64,000 nt of DNA from Larkinella rosea (GTDB lineage: Bacteria > Bacteroidota > Bacteroidia > Cytophagales > Spirosomataceae). A program made the position numbers and the translations under genes. The notes beneath the pieces were generated by a model. The model searched no databases. It was given only the letters and a program-made list of their open reading frames with translations, and was not told where the DNA came from. The stretch is from assembly GCF_003858635.1 (NCBI RefSeq), contig NZ_RQJO01000017.1, positions 124,001 through 188,000 of the forward strand. Reading direction: 5' to 3'. Each line of letters starts with the position of its first letter. Position 1 is the first letter of the stretch. Below, piece by piece: positions 46,501 through 54,624 of this stretch.

Positions 46501-47142
46501 CAGCACCGCGTCAACTGTCGGTACGGCTAGCCGATACGTTCCATCGGCACTCGTCGTTGTGCCTTTTGTTGTTCCTTTCAGCACGACACTGACGCCCGGA
46601 ATGCCGTCCCCTTTCTCGCCATCCGATACGCGCCCTTCGATGGTGACATCAGCGGGAACCGCTTTTTCCATGGGCGAAAGAATCAGCGGTGTACTGGCTG
46701 TCGTCCGTTCGACGGAAAGATTTTGGGATTGGGTCGGCTGAATCAGCGACGACTCTTCCCGGCCGCGCGGAGTTTCTTTTTCTTCCCGTTCGCTGGTGAT
46801 GATAAACGTGTTTTCCCGGATTTTCTTGTACCGTAAACCACTGCCTTTTAGCAAGTTGTTCAGGTTTTTCTGCGCAGAAAGGTTTGAGTTCAGTGCATTC
46901 GCCGGAGCGGTTTTTCCGGTCATGAGTTTGTCTTCAAACACGATTTCGACGCGGTACTGCTGTTGCAGATCAAGTAGGGCATTTTTGAGTTGAACCGTCA
47001 TTTTCCGGTCAGACGGCTGTTCCTTCTGCCGGGCATAGGCGAGGGTCTGGCTGAAGCCTGAAACCAGGCAGCCGGTCAGCAAAACTGCCAGTAGACAGGC
47101 GTTTCGTACAGGGTTTTTCATAGAGATTTGGATAGAAAGCAT
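43501..47142 (-). CDS. SusC/RagA-type TonB-dependent receptor with STN domain
   Basis: A 1213-residue receptor. The N-terminus (KNPVRNACLLAVLLTGCLV) is an export signal. An STN domain occupies about residues 45-115 (MTVQLKNALLDLQQQYRVEI, KNLNNLLKGSGLRYKKI). CarboxypepD_reg (GRVSDGEKGDGIPGVSVVL), the signature NEVVVVGYGTQKKVNLTG, the plug (DAASAAIYGARGAFGVV) and a barrel ending SFTMGLSVTF follow. It starts eight bases after the FecR stop and is followed by its SusD partner, so sigma, FecR, SusC and SusD form one unit with feedback control. Confidence 0.95.
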   Translation of the reverse strand: MLSIQISMKNPVRNACLLAVLLTGCLVSGFSQTLAYARQKEQPSDRKMTVQLKNALLDLQQQYRVEIVFEDKLMTGKTAPANALNSNLSAQKNLNNLLKGSGLRYKKIRENTFIITSEREEKETPRGREESSLIQPTQSQNLSVERTTASTPLILSPMEKAVPADVTIEGRVSDGEKGDGIPGVSVVLKGTTKGTTTSADGTYRLAVPTVDAVLVFSFVGYESQEIVVGNRTSLNVSLKPDTKTLNEVVVVGYGTQKKVNLTGAVDQITSEVLDNRSLPNLTQGLQGTIPNLNLKMGDGKPTQSPSYNIRGTTSIGQGGNALVLIDGVEGDPSRLNPNDVASVSVLKDAASAAIYGARGAFGVVLITTKSPTKDRTSVTYSLNHSIKSPTSVPDFVTNGYIFAKNFNEGWSAWNDYSQTPQNVNKTVRFSPAYLAELERRNNDPSLPKTVVDPTTGEYVYYENTDWYKELYKNQNSATEHNLSVSGSSGKADFYVTGRYYNQEGLFRYNSDDYKIISLRAKGSVQVFPWLKVSNNADYSSMKYHNPLNVGEGGSIWRNISDEGHNMSPMFNPDGTLSYSAAYTVGDFWYGKNGIDMDKRVFRNTADFATSFFSDQLRVKGNFTFQNTDDNEYRTRVPVPYSRKPGVIEYVGTNTNDLQNIFRETLYTATNLYAEYEPKINANHYVKVLAGYNYETSNYRRLEAVRNGLIYEDADDINLALGQAITTAGGRETWAIVGGFYRLNYSYKDRYLLEVNGRYDGSSKFPAGQRYAFFPSVSAGWRVINESFWKVSPKFISDLKIRGSYGSLGNGTIASYAFQEKFSISQSGRILNGVRPQKTGQPSVIPDGLTWETSTTSDLGLDLGMLNNRLTLTADAYVRKTTDMFTTGMTLPAVFGTDVPKGNYADLTTKGWEAVLAWRDKASVGGKPFGYEVRLTMADYTARIDKFNNPNKRLTDYYAGQTVGEIWGYTTEGYFTSADDIKNSAKQTLFKASNTNQLLPGDIKFRDLNGDGVIDPGDNTVDKPGDRTVIGNSTPRYTYGIMVSADWNNFFFSAFLQGVGKQDWWPGAEAGTFWGQYNRPYNRLPTWHLDNIWSPENPNAYLPRYRGYVAQNAAGELRQEQTKYLQSLAYLRLKNIQLGYNLPKLLISKAGMTNARVFVSAENFLTWASLYKRTKDLDVESATASDRVLTDGNSGNGHNYPILKSFTMGLSVTF

Positions 47143-47149
47143 TTGTGAA

Positions 47150-48148
47150 TCAGTTTTTTAGTAAAATTACATCACCACTCGGTTCGGCTTTTAGGTTGAA
47201 TACTTCGGTTAAAATTTCGAGAAGTTCGTCGGCATTTTGCGCTTTGAAGTTGCCGGAAACCGTGCGTTGCGCCAAGACGCCGTCTGTGATGACGATTTTG
47301 ACGCCAAAATTTTCACGAATCAGGTAGCAGACCTCCCAAAGGGAGGTTTCGTTAAAGACAAACCGATGCTCTTTGGAGCGGGCCGGCGTTGTGGGCGGGG
47401 TCAACTGCCGGAGGTGGATTTTCCCCTGCTGATTGACCGTCAGCAACTCGCCCGGTTTCATCAGCACCTGGCGTTTCTGCGCTCCGTCGGCGTAATTGAT
47501 CCGGATTTTACCCCGGTTCAGTACCACATTTGTTCCACGCTTCCGGGCATAAACCGTAAACTCGGTTCCCAACACTTCTACCTGAAACTGATCGGAAGTC
47601 TTGACGATAAATGGCTGATGGTTAGGTTGGTGAGCGACATCAAAAGCGGCTTCACCGGTTAGTAAAACCTGTCGGGCGTTTCCCCAGAAACCAAAGCGCG
47701 GGATTTGCAACTGCGAGTTGGCATTTAGCGATACCCGGCTGCCGTCGTTCAGTGTAAGTGTTAGATTCTGAGCGGGCAAAGTCTGGTACGTGCGGTACAG
47801 GAATACGTTTTTTAGCGGGCTCAGCCCGATTCCCAGCACGATCAGGACCACAGCGGCCGCCAATAGACCAAACAGCGGATAGAGCGGTTTGGGGTTGGGC
47901 GCGGGTTCTTCTGCATCGGTGGGCAAGGACGTGCCGATTTGGGCAATGCGCTGGTTTAATTTTTCAAAAGCAGCTTCCGGGTCCGGGCCGTATTGCAACG
48001 ATTGCGTTTCCCATTCCAGCAGCCATTCGTGAAAAGTCGCGAGATTCGCCGGATTCTTCAGCCAGTCTTCCACCGTTTGCCGTTCGAGGGGATTTGCCTG
48101 CCCGGCCAGGTACATGAAGAGCGTCTGCTTCGTCAAGGAATGCTTCAT
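47150..48148 (-). CDS. FecR-family anti-sigma / signal-transducing protein
   Basis: A 332-residue protein. The cytoplasmic N-terminal part (TKQTLFMYLAGQANPLERQT, VEDWLKNPANLATFHEWLLE) should hold the sigma factor. One membrane helix (LYPLFGLLAAAVVLIVLGIG) and a periplasmic FecR domain (LTLNDGSRVSLNANSQLQI, RQVLLTGEAAFDVAH, VEVLGTEFTVYARK) follow. The C-terminal segment (ETSLWEVCYLIRENFGVKIV) is the receptor-contact domain. It lies 45 bases after the sigma gene and 7 bases before the SusC gene. Confidence 0.93.
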   Translation of the reverse strand: MKHSLTKQTLFMYLAGQANPLERQTVEDWLKNPANLATFHEWLLEWETQSLQYGPDPEAAFEKLNQRIAQIGTSLPTDAEEPAPNPKPLYPLFGLLAAAVVLIVLGIGLSPLKNVFLYRTYQTLPAQNLTLTLNDGSRVSLNANSQLQIPRFGFWGNARQVLLTGEAAFDVAHQPNHQPFIVKTSDQFQVEVLGTEFTVYARKRGTNVVLNRGKIRINYADGAQKRQVLMKPGELLTVNQQGKIHLRQLTPPTTPARSKEHRFVFNETSLWEVCYLIRENFGVKIVITDGVLAQRTVSGNFKAQNADELLEILTEVFNLKAEPSGDVILLKN

Positions 48149-48193
48149 CTTCGATAATTGTTGAGGATTAGACTCGGAGACAATCCGTTTCCC

Positions 48194-48865
48194 TTAGTTG
48201 GGCAGCAAAAAAGAGAGCAGTAAAACCGCCAGTTGCCACTCGCCCCGCAGCGAAAGCCGCAGGTGTTTGAGGGCTTTGGACATATGGACCTCGACCGTTC
48301 GGGCCGAAATTTGCAGTTCGTCGGCGATTTCTTCGTATTTCTTGTTCTCGAACCGACTTAACAGAAAAACCCGTCGGCATTGCGATGGCAACTGACCGAT
48401 GGCCTTGTTAACCGTTAAGAACAGGTTGTTAAAATGCACCTCTGCATCGGGTTGCAACTGCGGATTGGTCAGCAGGTGTTCGGTCGTAGTTTCAATGGAA
48501 TCCGTTTTGCCAAATTCCTTCCGTAAATACGTATACGCTTCGTTCCGAACCGCCGTAAAGAGATAACTGATGAAGGACGTGCGGATTTTGAGGTGCGCTT
48601 CGGTGCGGTAAAACTGGTAAAAGACTTCGCTGACGAGGTCTTCGGCAATTTGCCGGGAATACACAAACCGCACCGCGTGGCTGCACAGGGGCGCGTAATA
48701 ATGACGGAAAAGCAGTTCAAACCCTTTGCGCGGTTCGCTCTCGAACGTTTTTCGAAGGAACGTCTCACTGTCAAAAACCGGTACGGACGGATTCTCCTCC
48801 GGTTCGGATCGGAAGGGCAACGGGTCGGTTGAAGCGAGTGGATAGTGCAAGGTAGAGTTAATCAT
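48194..48865 (-). CDS. ECF RNA polymerase sigma factor (FecI-like)
   Basis: A 223-residue sigma-70 family protein with an unusually long N-terminal tail (about 40 residues) before region 2 (FELLFRHYYAPLCSHAVRFV, then QIAEDLVSEVFYQFY). Region 4 is LPSQCRRVFLLSRFENKKYE followed by EIADELQISARTVEVHMSKAL. A hydrophobic C-terminal end (WQLAVLLLSFLL) resembles that of the other ECF sigma here. The ATG at 48865 is preferred to one nine codons upstream, which gives an odd hydrophobic start. It heads the second sigma / FecR / SusC / SusD unit. Confidence 0.92.
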   Translation of the reverse strand: MINSTLHYPLASTDPLPFRSEPEENPSVPVFDSETFLRKTFESEPRKGFELLFRHYYAPLCSHAVRFVYSRQIAEDLVSEVFYQFYRTEAHLKIRTSFISYLFTAVRNEAYTYLRKEFGKTDSIETTTEHLLTNPQLQPDAEVHFNNLFLTVNKAIGQLPSQCRRVFLLSRFENKKYEEIADELQISARTVEVHMSKALKHLRLSLRGEWQLAVLLLSFLLPN

Positions 48866-49208
48866 TGCGTCGATGAAATTAAAACAAAACAAAGACTTTT
48901 TTTAACTATTTTACCCTTAGTCTTTTTTAAGGTTTTTTGTAAAAAAAGTTTAAACCGGTTTTATTGAGCTAATTACCGAGCTGATTTGGCAGATTTTGTT
49001 ATACAAGAAATAACTAAAACAATAGTTTTTTGCCGAAAAAGCCAGAAACGAAGGCGATGGAATGGCAATTGATCGCGTTTTTACCCCTATAATGGTATGG
49101 CATCAATTAGGCTGCGAAGAAAGGGGATAATTGGATTTTCCTTATGAAGGAGTGCGTTATGAAATTGTGATTTTGAACGACAGAATGATCAAAAAAGAAT
49201 AACGTAAA
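48866..49208. other. Intergenic stretch, no gene seen
   Basis: About 340 AT-rich bases upstream of the sigma factor gene, with several homopolymer runs (for example near 48895-48945) and no coding frame. It probably contains the promoter of the second SusCD locus, but no clear consensus match on the minus strand was found. It ends at a REP-type element. Confidence 0.5.
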
Positions 49209-49289
49209 ACGTACCCACGGACTTTAGTCCGTGTTTTCTTAGTACTCGAAAAGCTAGCTAAAAACACGGACTAAAGTCCGTGGGTACGT
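49209..49289. repeat. REP-type inverted repeat (CACGGACT family), perfect 29-base arms
   Basis: Bases 49209-49237 and 49261-49289 are perfect reverse complements over 29 positions around a 23-base loop. Each arm holds the palindrome CACGGACTTTAGTCCGTG (or its CTAAAG form). It is related to 27604-27691 and more distantly to 12568-12709. The outer end coincides with the dtd stop codon. Confidence 0.85.
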
Positions 49290-49741
49290 TAGATGCGGTT
49301 TTTGGAATCGATGACAATCGTGACTGGGCCGTCGTTAAGGAGAGCTACTTTCATATCTGCACCAAATTCGCCGGTTTCGATGGGTTTGCCCAGATCGGCG
49401 GAAAGTTGGTGAATCATTTGTTCGTAAAGTGGTATGGCAACCTCGGGCCGGGCCGCATCAATGAACGAGGGGCGGTTGCCTTTTTTCGTGCTGGCGTGCA
49501 ATGTAAACTGGCTGATGAGCAGGATAGAGCCGTCGACGGTTTTCAGATCCAGGTTCATTTTGCCGTCAGGATCACTGAAAATCCGCATGCCGACGATCTT
49601 TTTGCTCAGCCATTCGAGGTCTTCGCGGGTATCATCGTGGGTAATTCCCAATAAAATCAGAAAACCGGTCCCAATCCGGCCTTTTACCTGCCCGTCGATG
49701 GTAACGGAAGCTTCGGAAACACGTTGAATGACTGCAATCAT
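49289..49741 (-). CDS. dtd: D-aminoacyl-tRNA deacylase
   Basis: A 150-residue enzyme that removes D-amino acids (and glycine) mischarged on tRNA. The family hallmarks are visible: the start [26 protein letters not shown], the [17 protein letters not shown] motif and the cross-subunit [11 protein letters not shown] near the end, whose GP dipeptide enforces chiral proofreading. Length is standard. It lies between a REP-type repeat and mgtE on the same strand, with another dyad upstream. Confidence 0.95.
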   Translation of the reverse strand: MIAVIQRVSEASVTIDGQVKGRIGTGFLILLGITHDDTREDLEWLSKKIVGMRIFSDPDGKMNLDLKTVDGSILLISQFTLHASTKKGNRPSFIDAARPEVAIPLYEQMIHQLSADLGKPIETGEFGADMKVALLNDGPVTIVIDSKNRI

Positions 49742-49758
49742 AGGTAGATTGGTTTAGG

Positions 49759-49820
49759 GTTTACGGTGGCTGACGCGTTATACTTATCGCGCTAGCAAAC
49801 ACGCGTCAGCCACCGTAAAC
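49759..49820. repeat. 20-base perfect inverted repeat between mgtE and dtd
   Basis: GTTTACGGTGGCTGACGCGT (49759-49778) pairs exactly with 49801-49820 around a 22-base loop. It begins 17 bases before the dtd start (minus strand) and ends 15 bases from the mgtE stop. Confidence 0.75.
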
Positions 49821-49835
49821 TGAAAACCGTAAACT

Positions 49836-51188
49836 TTAAATGCTCAATAACAAACTGGCAATCAGGAAATAAACGCCAATGCCAAGCAGGTCATTGACGG
49901 TGGTAATGAACGGTCCGGATGCGATGGCGGGGTTGATGCCAAACCGATTGAGTGCAATAGGTGTGATGGTTCCCATAAACGATGCCAGCAATACCACGGT
50001 TAGCAGGGCGAGTGAAACTACCGGAACCAGTCGCGGTTCGCCGATGAGCAGACAATAGGAACCCGCTAAAGAACCGATTATCAGGCCGTTGATCAGCGCC
50101 ACCAGCACCATTTTGGCCAATCGCTGACCCACCGTGGCGCTCAACCCGGATTTTTCGGCCAGACTTTGCACAATCAGCGATGCAGTTTGAATACCAACGT
50201 TTCCGCCCGTCGATCCGATAATTGGAATAAAAGCCGCCAGAGCCGCGATTTTGGTCAGTTGTGAATTAAAGGTGTTGATGACCGTAGCCGCCATCAGACT
50301 GCCGACGGCCCCCGCAATCAGCCACGGCAAACGCGCGCCGACGAGTTTCCAGATCGTATCGTCTTCTTCTTCCACATCCCCCGTAATACCGGTAATCGCC
50401 TGAATATCCAGTTCAGCCTGTTCGGTAATGACGTCGACGACGTCGTCAATCGTTATCTGACCCAACAGTCGCCCCTGTACGTTTACGACCGGAACGGCGT
50501 CAAGGTCATACCGCTGCATCACTTCCGAAACTTCCTGTGCCGGGCGGTAGGTTTCGACAAAAATGACGTCCTCTTCGTAGATGTCGGCAATTTTGGCGTT
50601 TTTGCGCGCCAGCACGATTTTTTTCAGCGAAACCCGGCCGAGGAGTTTGTCGGCATCGTCAACGACGTAAACCGAGTAGACATTCTCCACATTTTCAGCC
50701 TGTTGCCGGATTTCTTCGATGCACTGATTCACCGTCAGGTTGATGTTGATCTTGATCAACTCTTTCTGCATCAACCCACCGGCCACGTCTTCGTCGTAAT
50801 GGAGCAAATCGAGAATAAACCGCGCCTGTTCGCGGTCGCTCAGTAGGGCAATGACTTCCTCGCGGGTCTGGATGGGCTGCTCGTTCAGCAAATCGACGGC
50901 ATCATCCGAATCCATTTCATCGACGTACTGCGCGAGGTCCGGCGACGTGAAGCTCTGTAAAAACTCCTGACGATCAATAACTTCCAGGTTGGCCAGAATT
51001 TCGGCCCCTACTTTCCGGTCGAGCAACGCCAGTAAATACCGGGCGGTTTCGGTATCGAGCTCGTAGAGAATGCCGGAAATATCAGCCGGGTACAGCTCTT
51101 CCATTTCGGCCCGGAGCGTGGTGTCGTCCTGGGCTTCGATAGCCGCCTGAATGTGCTCTACGTATTCTTTGGTAAGCTCGAAAGTCAT
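49836..51188 (-). CDS. mgtE: MgtE-type magnesium transporter
   Basis: A 450-residue inner-membrane Mg2+ channel. Residues about 25-125 form the cytoplasmic MgtE_N superhelix. Two CBS domains follow (TVNQCIEEIRQQAENVENVY, then VSEVMQRYDLDAVPVVNVQG), and then the five-helix pore from about residue 270 with GSTGGNVGIQTASLIV and NPAIASGPFITTVNDLLGIG, which carries the pore aspartate. Intracellular Mg2+ bound between the CBS and N domains gates the channel in this family. The frame extends 19 codons upstream, but MTFELTKEY at 51188 matches family starts, and the extension would include a GC-rich repeat. Confidence 0.94.
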   Translation of the reverse strand: MTFELTKEYVEHIQAAIEAQDDTTLRAEMEELYPADISGILYELDTETARYLLALLDRKVGAEILANLEVIDRQEFLQSFTSPDLAQYVDEMDSDDAVDLLNEQPIQTREEVIALLSDREQARFILDLLHYDEDVAGGLMQKELIKININLTVNQCIEEIRQQAENVENVYSVYVVDDADKLLGRVSLKKIVLARKNAKIADIYEEDVIFVETYRPAQEVSEVMQRYDLDAVPVVNVQGRLLGQITIDDVVDVITEQAELDIQAITGITGDVEEEDDTIWKLVGARLPWLIAGAVGSLMAATVINTFNSQLTKIAALAAFIPIIGSTGGNVGIQTASLIVQSLAEKSGLSATVGQRLAKMVLVALINGLIIGSLAGSYCLLIGEPRLVPVVSLALLTVVLLASFMGTITPIALNRFGINPAIASGPFITTVNDLLGIGVYFLIASLLLSI

Positions 51189-51205
51189 GGTTTTAAAAGA
51201 ATGAA

Positions 51206-51222
51206 CCGCGCGGGCGGCCCCG
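51206..51222. repeat. GC-rich 17-mer, copy 3
   Basis: Exact reverse complement of the 17-mer at 11748-11764, located 17 bases upstream of the mgtE start and directly beside an inverted repeat. Confidence 0.55.
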
Positions 51223-51309
51223 AATGAATAAGTAACGATGAACAATCAGAGGAAGCGGGCCGCCGATTCAATCAGCCGACTTTTCATTGTTCATTATTCA
51301 TTGTTCATT
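51223..51309. repeat. Imperfect inverted repeat overlapping the 3' end of rsmA
   Basis: Bases 51223-51246 pair with 51286-51309 at 19 of 24 positions. The right arm is built of a repeated ATTGTTCATT-like unit and contains the rsmA stop codon and its last four or five codons. Confidence 0.55.
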
Positions 51310-52139
51310 AACAACGTAAGTTGTACAAATTCTGCAACGCCCAACTGTTCCGCGCGTTTGTCCAGCAATGGGTGAGACAACATCGACTCCGGAGGGTTTA
51401 ATGGTTTCAGTGCGTTGCGCAACGTTTTCCGGCGGTTGTTAAAACCCTGTTTGACGACCTGAACAAATTTCTTTTCATCGCAGGGCAAGGCTACAACCGT
51501 GTTCCGGCGGAGTCGGATGACCCCCGACTGCACTTTGGGAGGTGGCGAAAAAACGCTGGCATCGACCGTGAATTCGTAGGTAATGTCGTAATAGGCCTGC
51601 AGCAAAACGCTCAGAATACCGTAATCCTTGTTGCCGGGTGGAGAGGCAATGCGCTGAGCCACTTCCTGTTGCAGCATACAAACTACTTCCTGCACCTGCT
51701 GGCGGTGGTCCAGTACTTTAAATAGAATTTGGGACGAAATGTTATAGGGGAAATTGCCAATGATGGCAATGGGCTCCTGAAACAGTGTCGATAAGTTTTT
51801 CCGGAGAAAATCGCCCTCCAGAATCCGTCCGCGCAGCATCGGAAAATGCGCAGTCAGGTAGGCGATGGATTCGGTATCGATTTCGATCACATGCGTTGTA
51901 AACGGCAGATCGCTGGCCAATAGATATTGTGTCAGAACGCCCATGCCGGGGCCGATTTCGAGTACGGTTTTGTAGCCATTATGGCTGGAAAGTAAACCGG
52001 CAATGCGTTCGGCAATGCTGAGGTCTTTCAGAAAATGCTGACCTAAATGTTTTTTGGCGCGGACCAAATCTTTCTGAACCGAATGTTCCCGGGGGGGCGC
52101 GGTTCGTTTTGAATTTTTTCCGTAGGAACGTTCAGACAT
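51294..52139 (-). CDS. rsmA: 16S rRNA dimethyladenosine transferase (KsgA)
   Basis: A 281-residue SAM-dependent methyltransferase that dimethylates two adjacent adenosines near the 3' end of 16S rRNA. Visible features are KKHLGQHFLKDLSIAERI, the SAM motif VLEIGPGMGVLTQYLL and the catalytic IIGNFPYNISSQILFKVL. A C-terminal helical domain ends in PLLDKRAEQLGVAEFVQLT. A second in-frame ATG lies eight codons upstream at 52163; MSERSYGK is chosen but both are possible. The final residues MNNE and the stop codon lie in an arm of an inverted repeat, so the natural tail may have been altered. Confidence 0.93.
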   Translation of the reverse strand: MSERSYGKNSKRTAPPREHSVQKDLVRAKKHLGQHFLKDLSIAERIAGLLSSHNGYKTVLEIGPGMGVLTQYLLASDLPFTTHVIEIDTESIAYLTAHFPMLRGRILEGDFLRKNLSTLFQEPIAIIGNFPYNISSQILFKVLDHRQQVQEVVCMLQQEVAQRIASPPGNKDYGILSVLLQAYYDITYEFTVDASVFSPPPKVQSGVIRLRRNTVVALPCDEKKFVQVVKQGFNNRRKTLRNALKPLNPPESMLSHPLLDKRAEQLGVAEFVQLTLLMNNE

Positions 52140-52261
52140 GCTCAATCGGTTTTGATACCGCAAAGGTACACCGATCCTGCTGATGGAACCGTATAAAATT
52201 CATGGCTTTCCTGGGAGATTTGGTTAATTTTACCGTTTTGTGAGTAACCAGTTATTTTTTC

Positions 52262-52876
52262 ATGCAGAGGGGCGTTATTCATTACGATGAGTTGACCGAA
52301 TGTGGCCTGTTCAAGGACGCCAGCGGCCATATCCATACTTTCCGAAAAGGCGATCCGGTTTTTCAACACGTCTGGACGTATGAAGTAGCTGAAAAACCGC
52401 CCGTTGCCGTTTCGGCCTCATCCCAGCGACCCCCGATCCCCCCCGCGATGGCCGTGGTAAAACCGCTGGTACCCACTTCCCGACCGGGTTCGACCAGTAG
52501 TTCTCCGACCAGTCGGTTGAGCATTTTGAACTGGGCCGGACTGGCGTTGTCCGGGTTGGCGTTGTTGTTACTGATCAACATTGGTGGGGAACCCCGAAAA
52601 GATGGTGTTGGTACCAATCCGAAACTGATCGACTCAATTTGGGCCGTTATCGCCGGCGTTTTGTTACTGATTCAACTAATTTATTTCAGTGTGGGCGCGG
52701 CCCGCTGGCGCATACGTACGAATTACTGGGGTATCGTCGTTTGTACAGTATTTGCCAGCGTGCTCATGAAAGGCTGCGATCATTACCAGGCCGACAAAGT
52801 AGCGGACGTTTACACGATTGTGTTAGCTATTTTACTGCTGGTGGTTTATCTGTTGCCAAAACAAAAAAACGGGTAA
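52262..52876 (+). CDS. Uncharacterised membrane protein, first gene of the tubulin/actin-like cluster
   Basis: A 204-residue protein with no family recognised. Residues 1-45 form a small polar domain (HYDELTECGLFKDASGHIHT, FRKGDPVFQHVWTYEV), followed by a proline/serine-rich linker. Three or four membrane helices follow: NWAGLALSGLALLLLINIGG, LIDSIWAVIAGVLLLIQLIY, YWGIVVCTVFASVLM and YTIVLAILLLVVYLLP. It is divergent from rsmA and lies 84 bases before the vWA-like lipoprotein gene, so it probably begins the operon, but membership is inferred from direction and spacing only. Confidence 0.65.
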   Translation: MQRGVIHYDELTECGLFKDASGHIHTFRKGDPVFQHVWTYEVAEKPPVAVSASSQRPPIPPAMAVVKPLVPTSRPGSTSSSPTSRLSILNWAGLALSGLALLLLINIGGEPRKDGVGTNPKLIDSIWAVIAGVLLLIQLIYFSVGAARWRIRTNYWGIVVCTVFASVLMKGCDHYQADKVADVYTIVLAILLLVVYLLPKQKNG

Positions 52877-52960
52877 TCGATTTATTCAGAGCTAGATGTG
52901 GGGAAATGGCCGGCCGGGAACCGGTTTCCAAACCAGATATAATACAACGTGCACAAACTA

Positions 52961-54232
52961 ATGAATCAATCACCCCTTCGGGCAACCAGCCTGGTGTTTC
53001 TTGCGCTCCTCCTGTTTTTCCAAAGCTGCGGCCGGAAAGAGAAAAAAACCGAGAAACAGCCCGAAGCCAAACCCGCCGGAATCAGCAATATCCTGTTTTT
53101 CATGGAGACTTCGGCCAGCATGGGCGGTTACCTGAAAGGCGAAACCAATTTTAAAGTGGCTGTTTCTGAGGTGGTTACCAAACTGAATCAGATTGCCCCC
53201 GTTGAAGTCTGGACGATTGCCGGAAAACCGCAACCGTTTGTGGAAGGCTACAACCAGTTTGTGGTCAACCTGGCGACAACGCCCCTGGCGATGGAACGGA
53301 GTTCGGAACTGCATCACATTTTCAAGGAAGTAGGCGAGAAAGCCAAAGGCAATACCGTCACATTGCTGGTGTCGGATTGCATTCTGTCGTTTCCGGATGC
53401 CGAAATCAAAAAGAACCCGGAAATCAATCGGCAGAATGCGGAAAGCGTGCTGAAAAGCCAGATTAACGATCAGTTTTCCAGTCTGAAAAAGAAGGGCATC
53501 AGCGCGACAGTTTTGGCCTACAGCTCCGGTTTCAACGGAACCTATTACGATTATCAGAATAAAAAGCACACCTTGTCCGGCGAATCTCGACCATTTTACA
53601 TTTGGGTTATCGGTAAACAGGAGCTCGTTGGCGACCTGAACCGGAAGCTGAACGAACTGATGATCACCAAACCGGCCAAGCAACTCGATTTTGGGGCCAG
53701 TGGGGCATTGAACCAATACGATCTGTTCTTTTCGCTGAATAAAAAAGGCGAGTGGCGTGTCGAAAAATCGGCTATTGCGGAGCTTTCCGCCAAACCGACA
53801 GCTCCGGCCGAGTTTGCGGTGGGCGTCAATCTGGGCGGTTTACCGGCCTACGCCCAGGCTGAAGAGTTTATTAAGAAAAACCTGGTGGTTACTGCACCGA
53901 GCGCTACGGTTAAGCTGGTGAATGTGCAGAAAAAAGAAAAGGTTTCGACCAATCGCCTGAAGGAACGGGAGTTGAAACTGCTCAACCAGAACACCCACGT
54001 GCTGACGTTCCGGGTTGAGAATCTGTATGACCAGAAAGCGGATGTTACCGCTAAACTGCCGGTCCGGTTCGACGACTGGTACGCGTCCGGCTGGTCGACG
54101 ATGGACGACCGAACGTCCGAAAACCGGTTTAACAAAACATTCGCGCTGGTTCATCTGATGAACGGCGTCAAAGAAGCCTACCAATCATCGACCAACGATT
54201 TTCTGGTCCTGAATTTTAAATTGGAAAAATAA
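52961..54232 (+). CDS. vWA-like lipoprotein of the tubulin/actin-like cluster
   Basis: A 423-residue protein with a lipoprotein signal (TSLVFLALLLFFQSC, Cys23). The domain after it begins NILFFMETSASMGGYL, which resembles the first MIDAS strand of a von Willebrand A domain with glutamate where DxSxS normally has aspartate. TVTLLVSDCILSFP could be the later MIDAS aspartate. The C-terminal 150 residues are beta-rich (HVLTFRVENLYDQKADVTAK) and end in LNFKLEK. It should be anchored to an envelope membrane. A GTG four codons upstream is in frame; the ATG gives the more typical signal. It is followed 11 bases later by a three-helix membrane protein gene. vWA assignment rests on motif reading and is moderate. 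Confidence 0.7.
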   Translation: MNQSPLRATSLVFLALLLFFQSCGRKEKKTEKQPEAKPAGISNILFFMETSASMGGYLKGETNFKVAVSEVVTKLNQIAPVEVWTIAGKPQPFVEGYNQFVVNLATTPLAMERSSELHHIFKEVGEKAKGNTVTLLVSDCILSFPDAEIKKNPEINRQNAESVLKSQINDQFSSLKKKGISATVLAYSSGFNGTYYDYQNKKHTLSGESRPFYIWVIGKQELVGDLNRKLNELMITKPAKQLDFGASGALNQYDLFFSLNKKGEWRVEKSAIAELSAKPTAPAEFAVGVNLGGLPAYAQAEEFIKKNLVVTAPSATVKLVNVQKKEKVSTNRLKERELKLLNQNTHVLTFRVENLYDQKADVTAKLPVRFDDWYASGWSTMDDRTSENRFNKTFALVHLMNGVKEAYQSSTNDFLVLNFKLEK

Positions 54233-54243
54233 AAAATATCCCC

Positions 54244-54618
54244 ATGTTTGTAACCCTGTATGAACTCTGGCTGGGCCAGAACAATGATCCTATCTACGCC
54301 GACGAAATTTTTACCCCCGTTGGTCTCATTACGCTCTTATTTTCAGCCGGTTTGGCGGCTTTGTTTTACCTGATTCTGGGTCGCTGGAAATCGGTTTTTT
54401 ACCGGACTTCCCATTGGATCATTACGCTGGTCGTTGCCGGTATTTTTGGCTTCGGTTACGCGCTCTGGTTTGCGCTGGATGCCACCGATGCCGAGAATAC
54501 CGACAGTTACATGCAGGGCTTTGGTGCCGTAAACTTATTGTACGCACTAATTTACTTCTTCATTTTTTCGTTACTCCTGAAGCGGTTTTCCATCTTTGCG
54601 AAACGAACTCCCTTTTAA
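54244..54618 (+). CDS. Three-helix membrane protein of the tubulin/actin-like cluster
   Basis: A 124-residue integral membrane protein, no family recognised. Helices are seen at GLITLLFSAGLAALFYLILG, HWIITLVVAGIFGFGYALWF and AVNLLYALIYFFIFSLLLK, with an acidic loop (DATDAENTDSY) between the second and third. It starts 11 bases after the vWA-like lipoprotein gene, so the two are almost certainly co-transcribed. A perfect 31-base-arm inverted repeat follows its stop. Confidence 0.75.
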   Translation: MFVTLYELWLGQNNDPIYADEIFTPVGLITLLFSAGLAALFYLILGRWKSVFYRTSHWIITLVVAGIFGFGYALWFALDATDAENTDSYMQGFGAVNLLYALIYFFIFSLLLKRFSIFAKRTPF

Positions 54619-54624
54619 TTCTTC

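Noticed and set aside
48866-49208. A small RNA or short peptide gene in the gap before the sigma factor
   Set aside because: No open frame with coding character, no terminator-like hairpin and no promoter consensus could be found beyond homopolymer runs.
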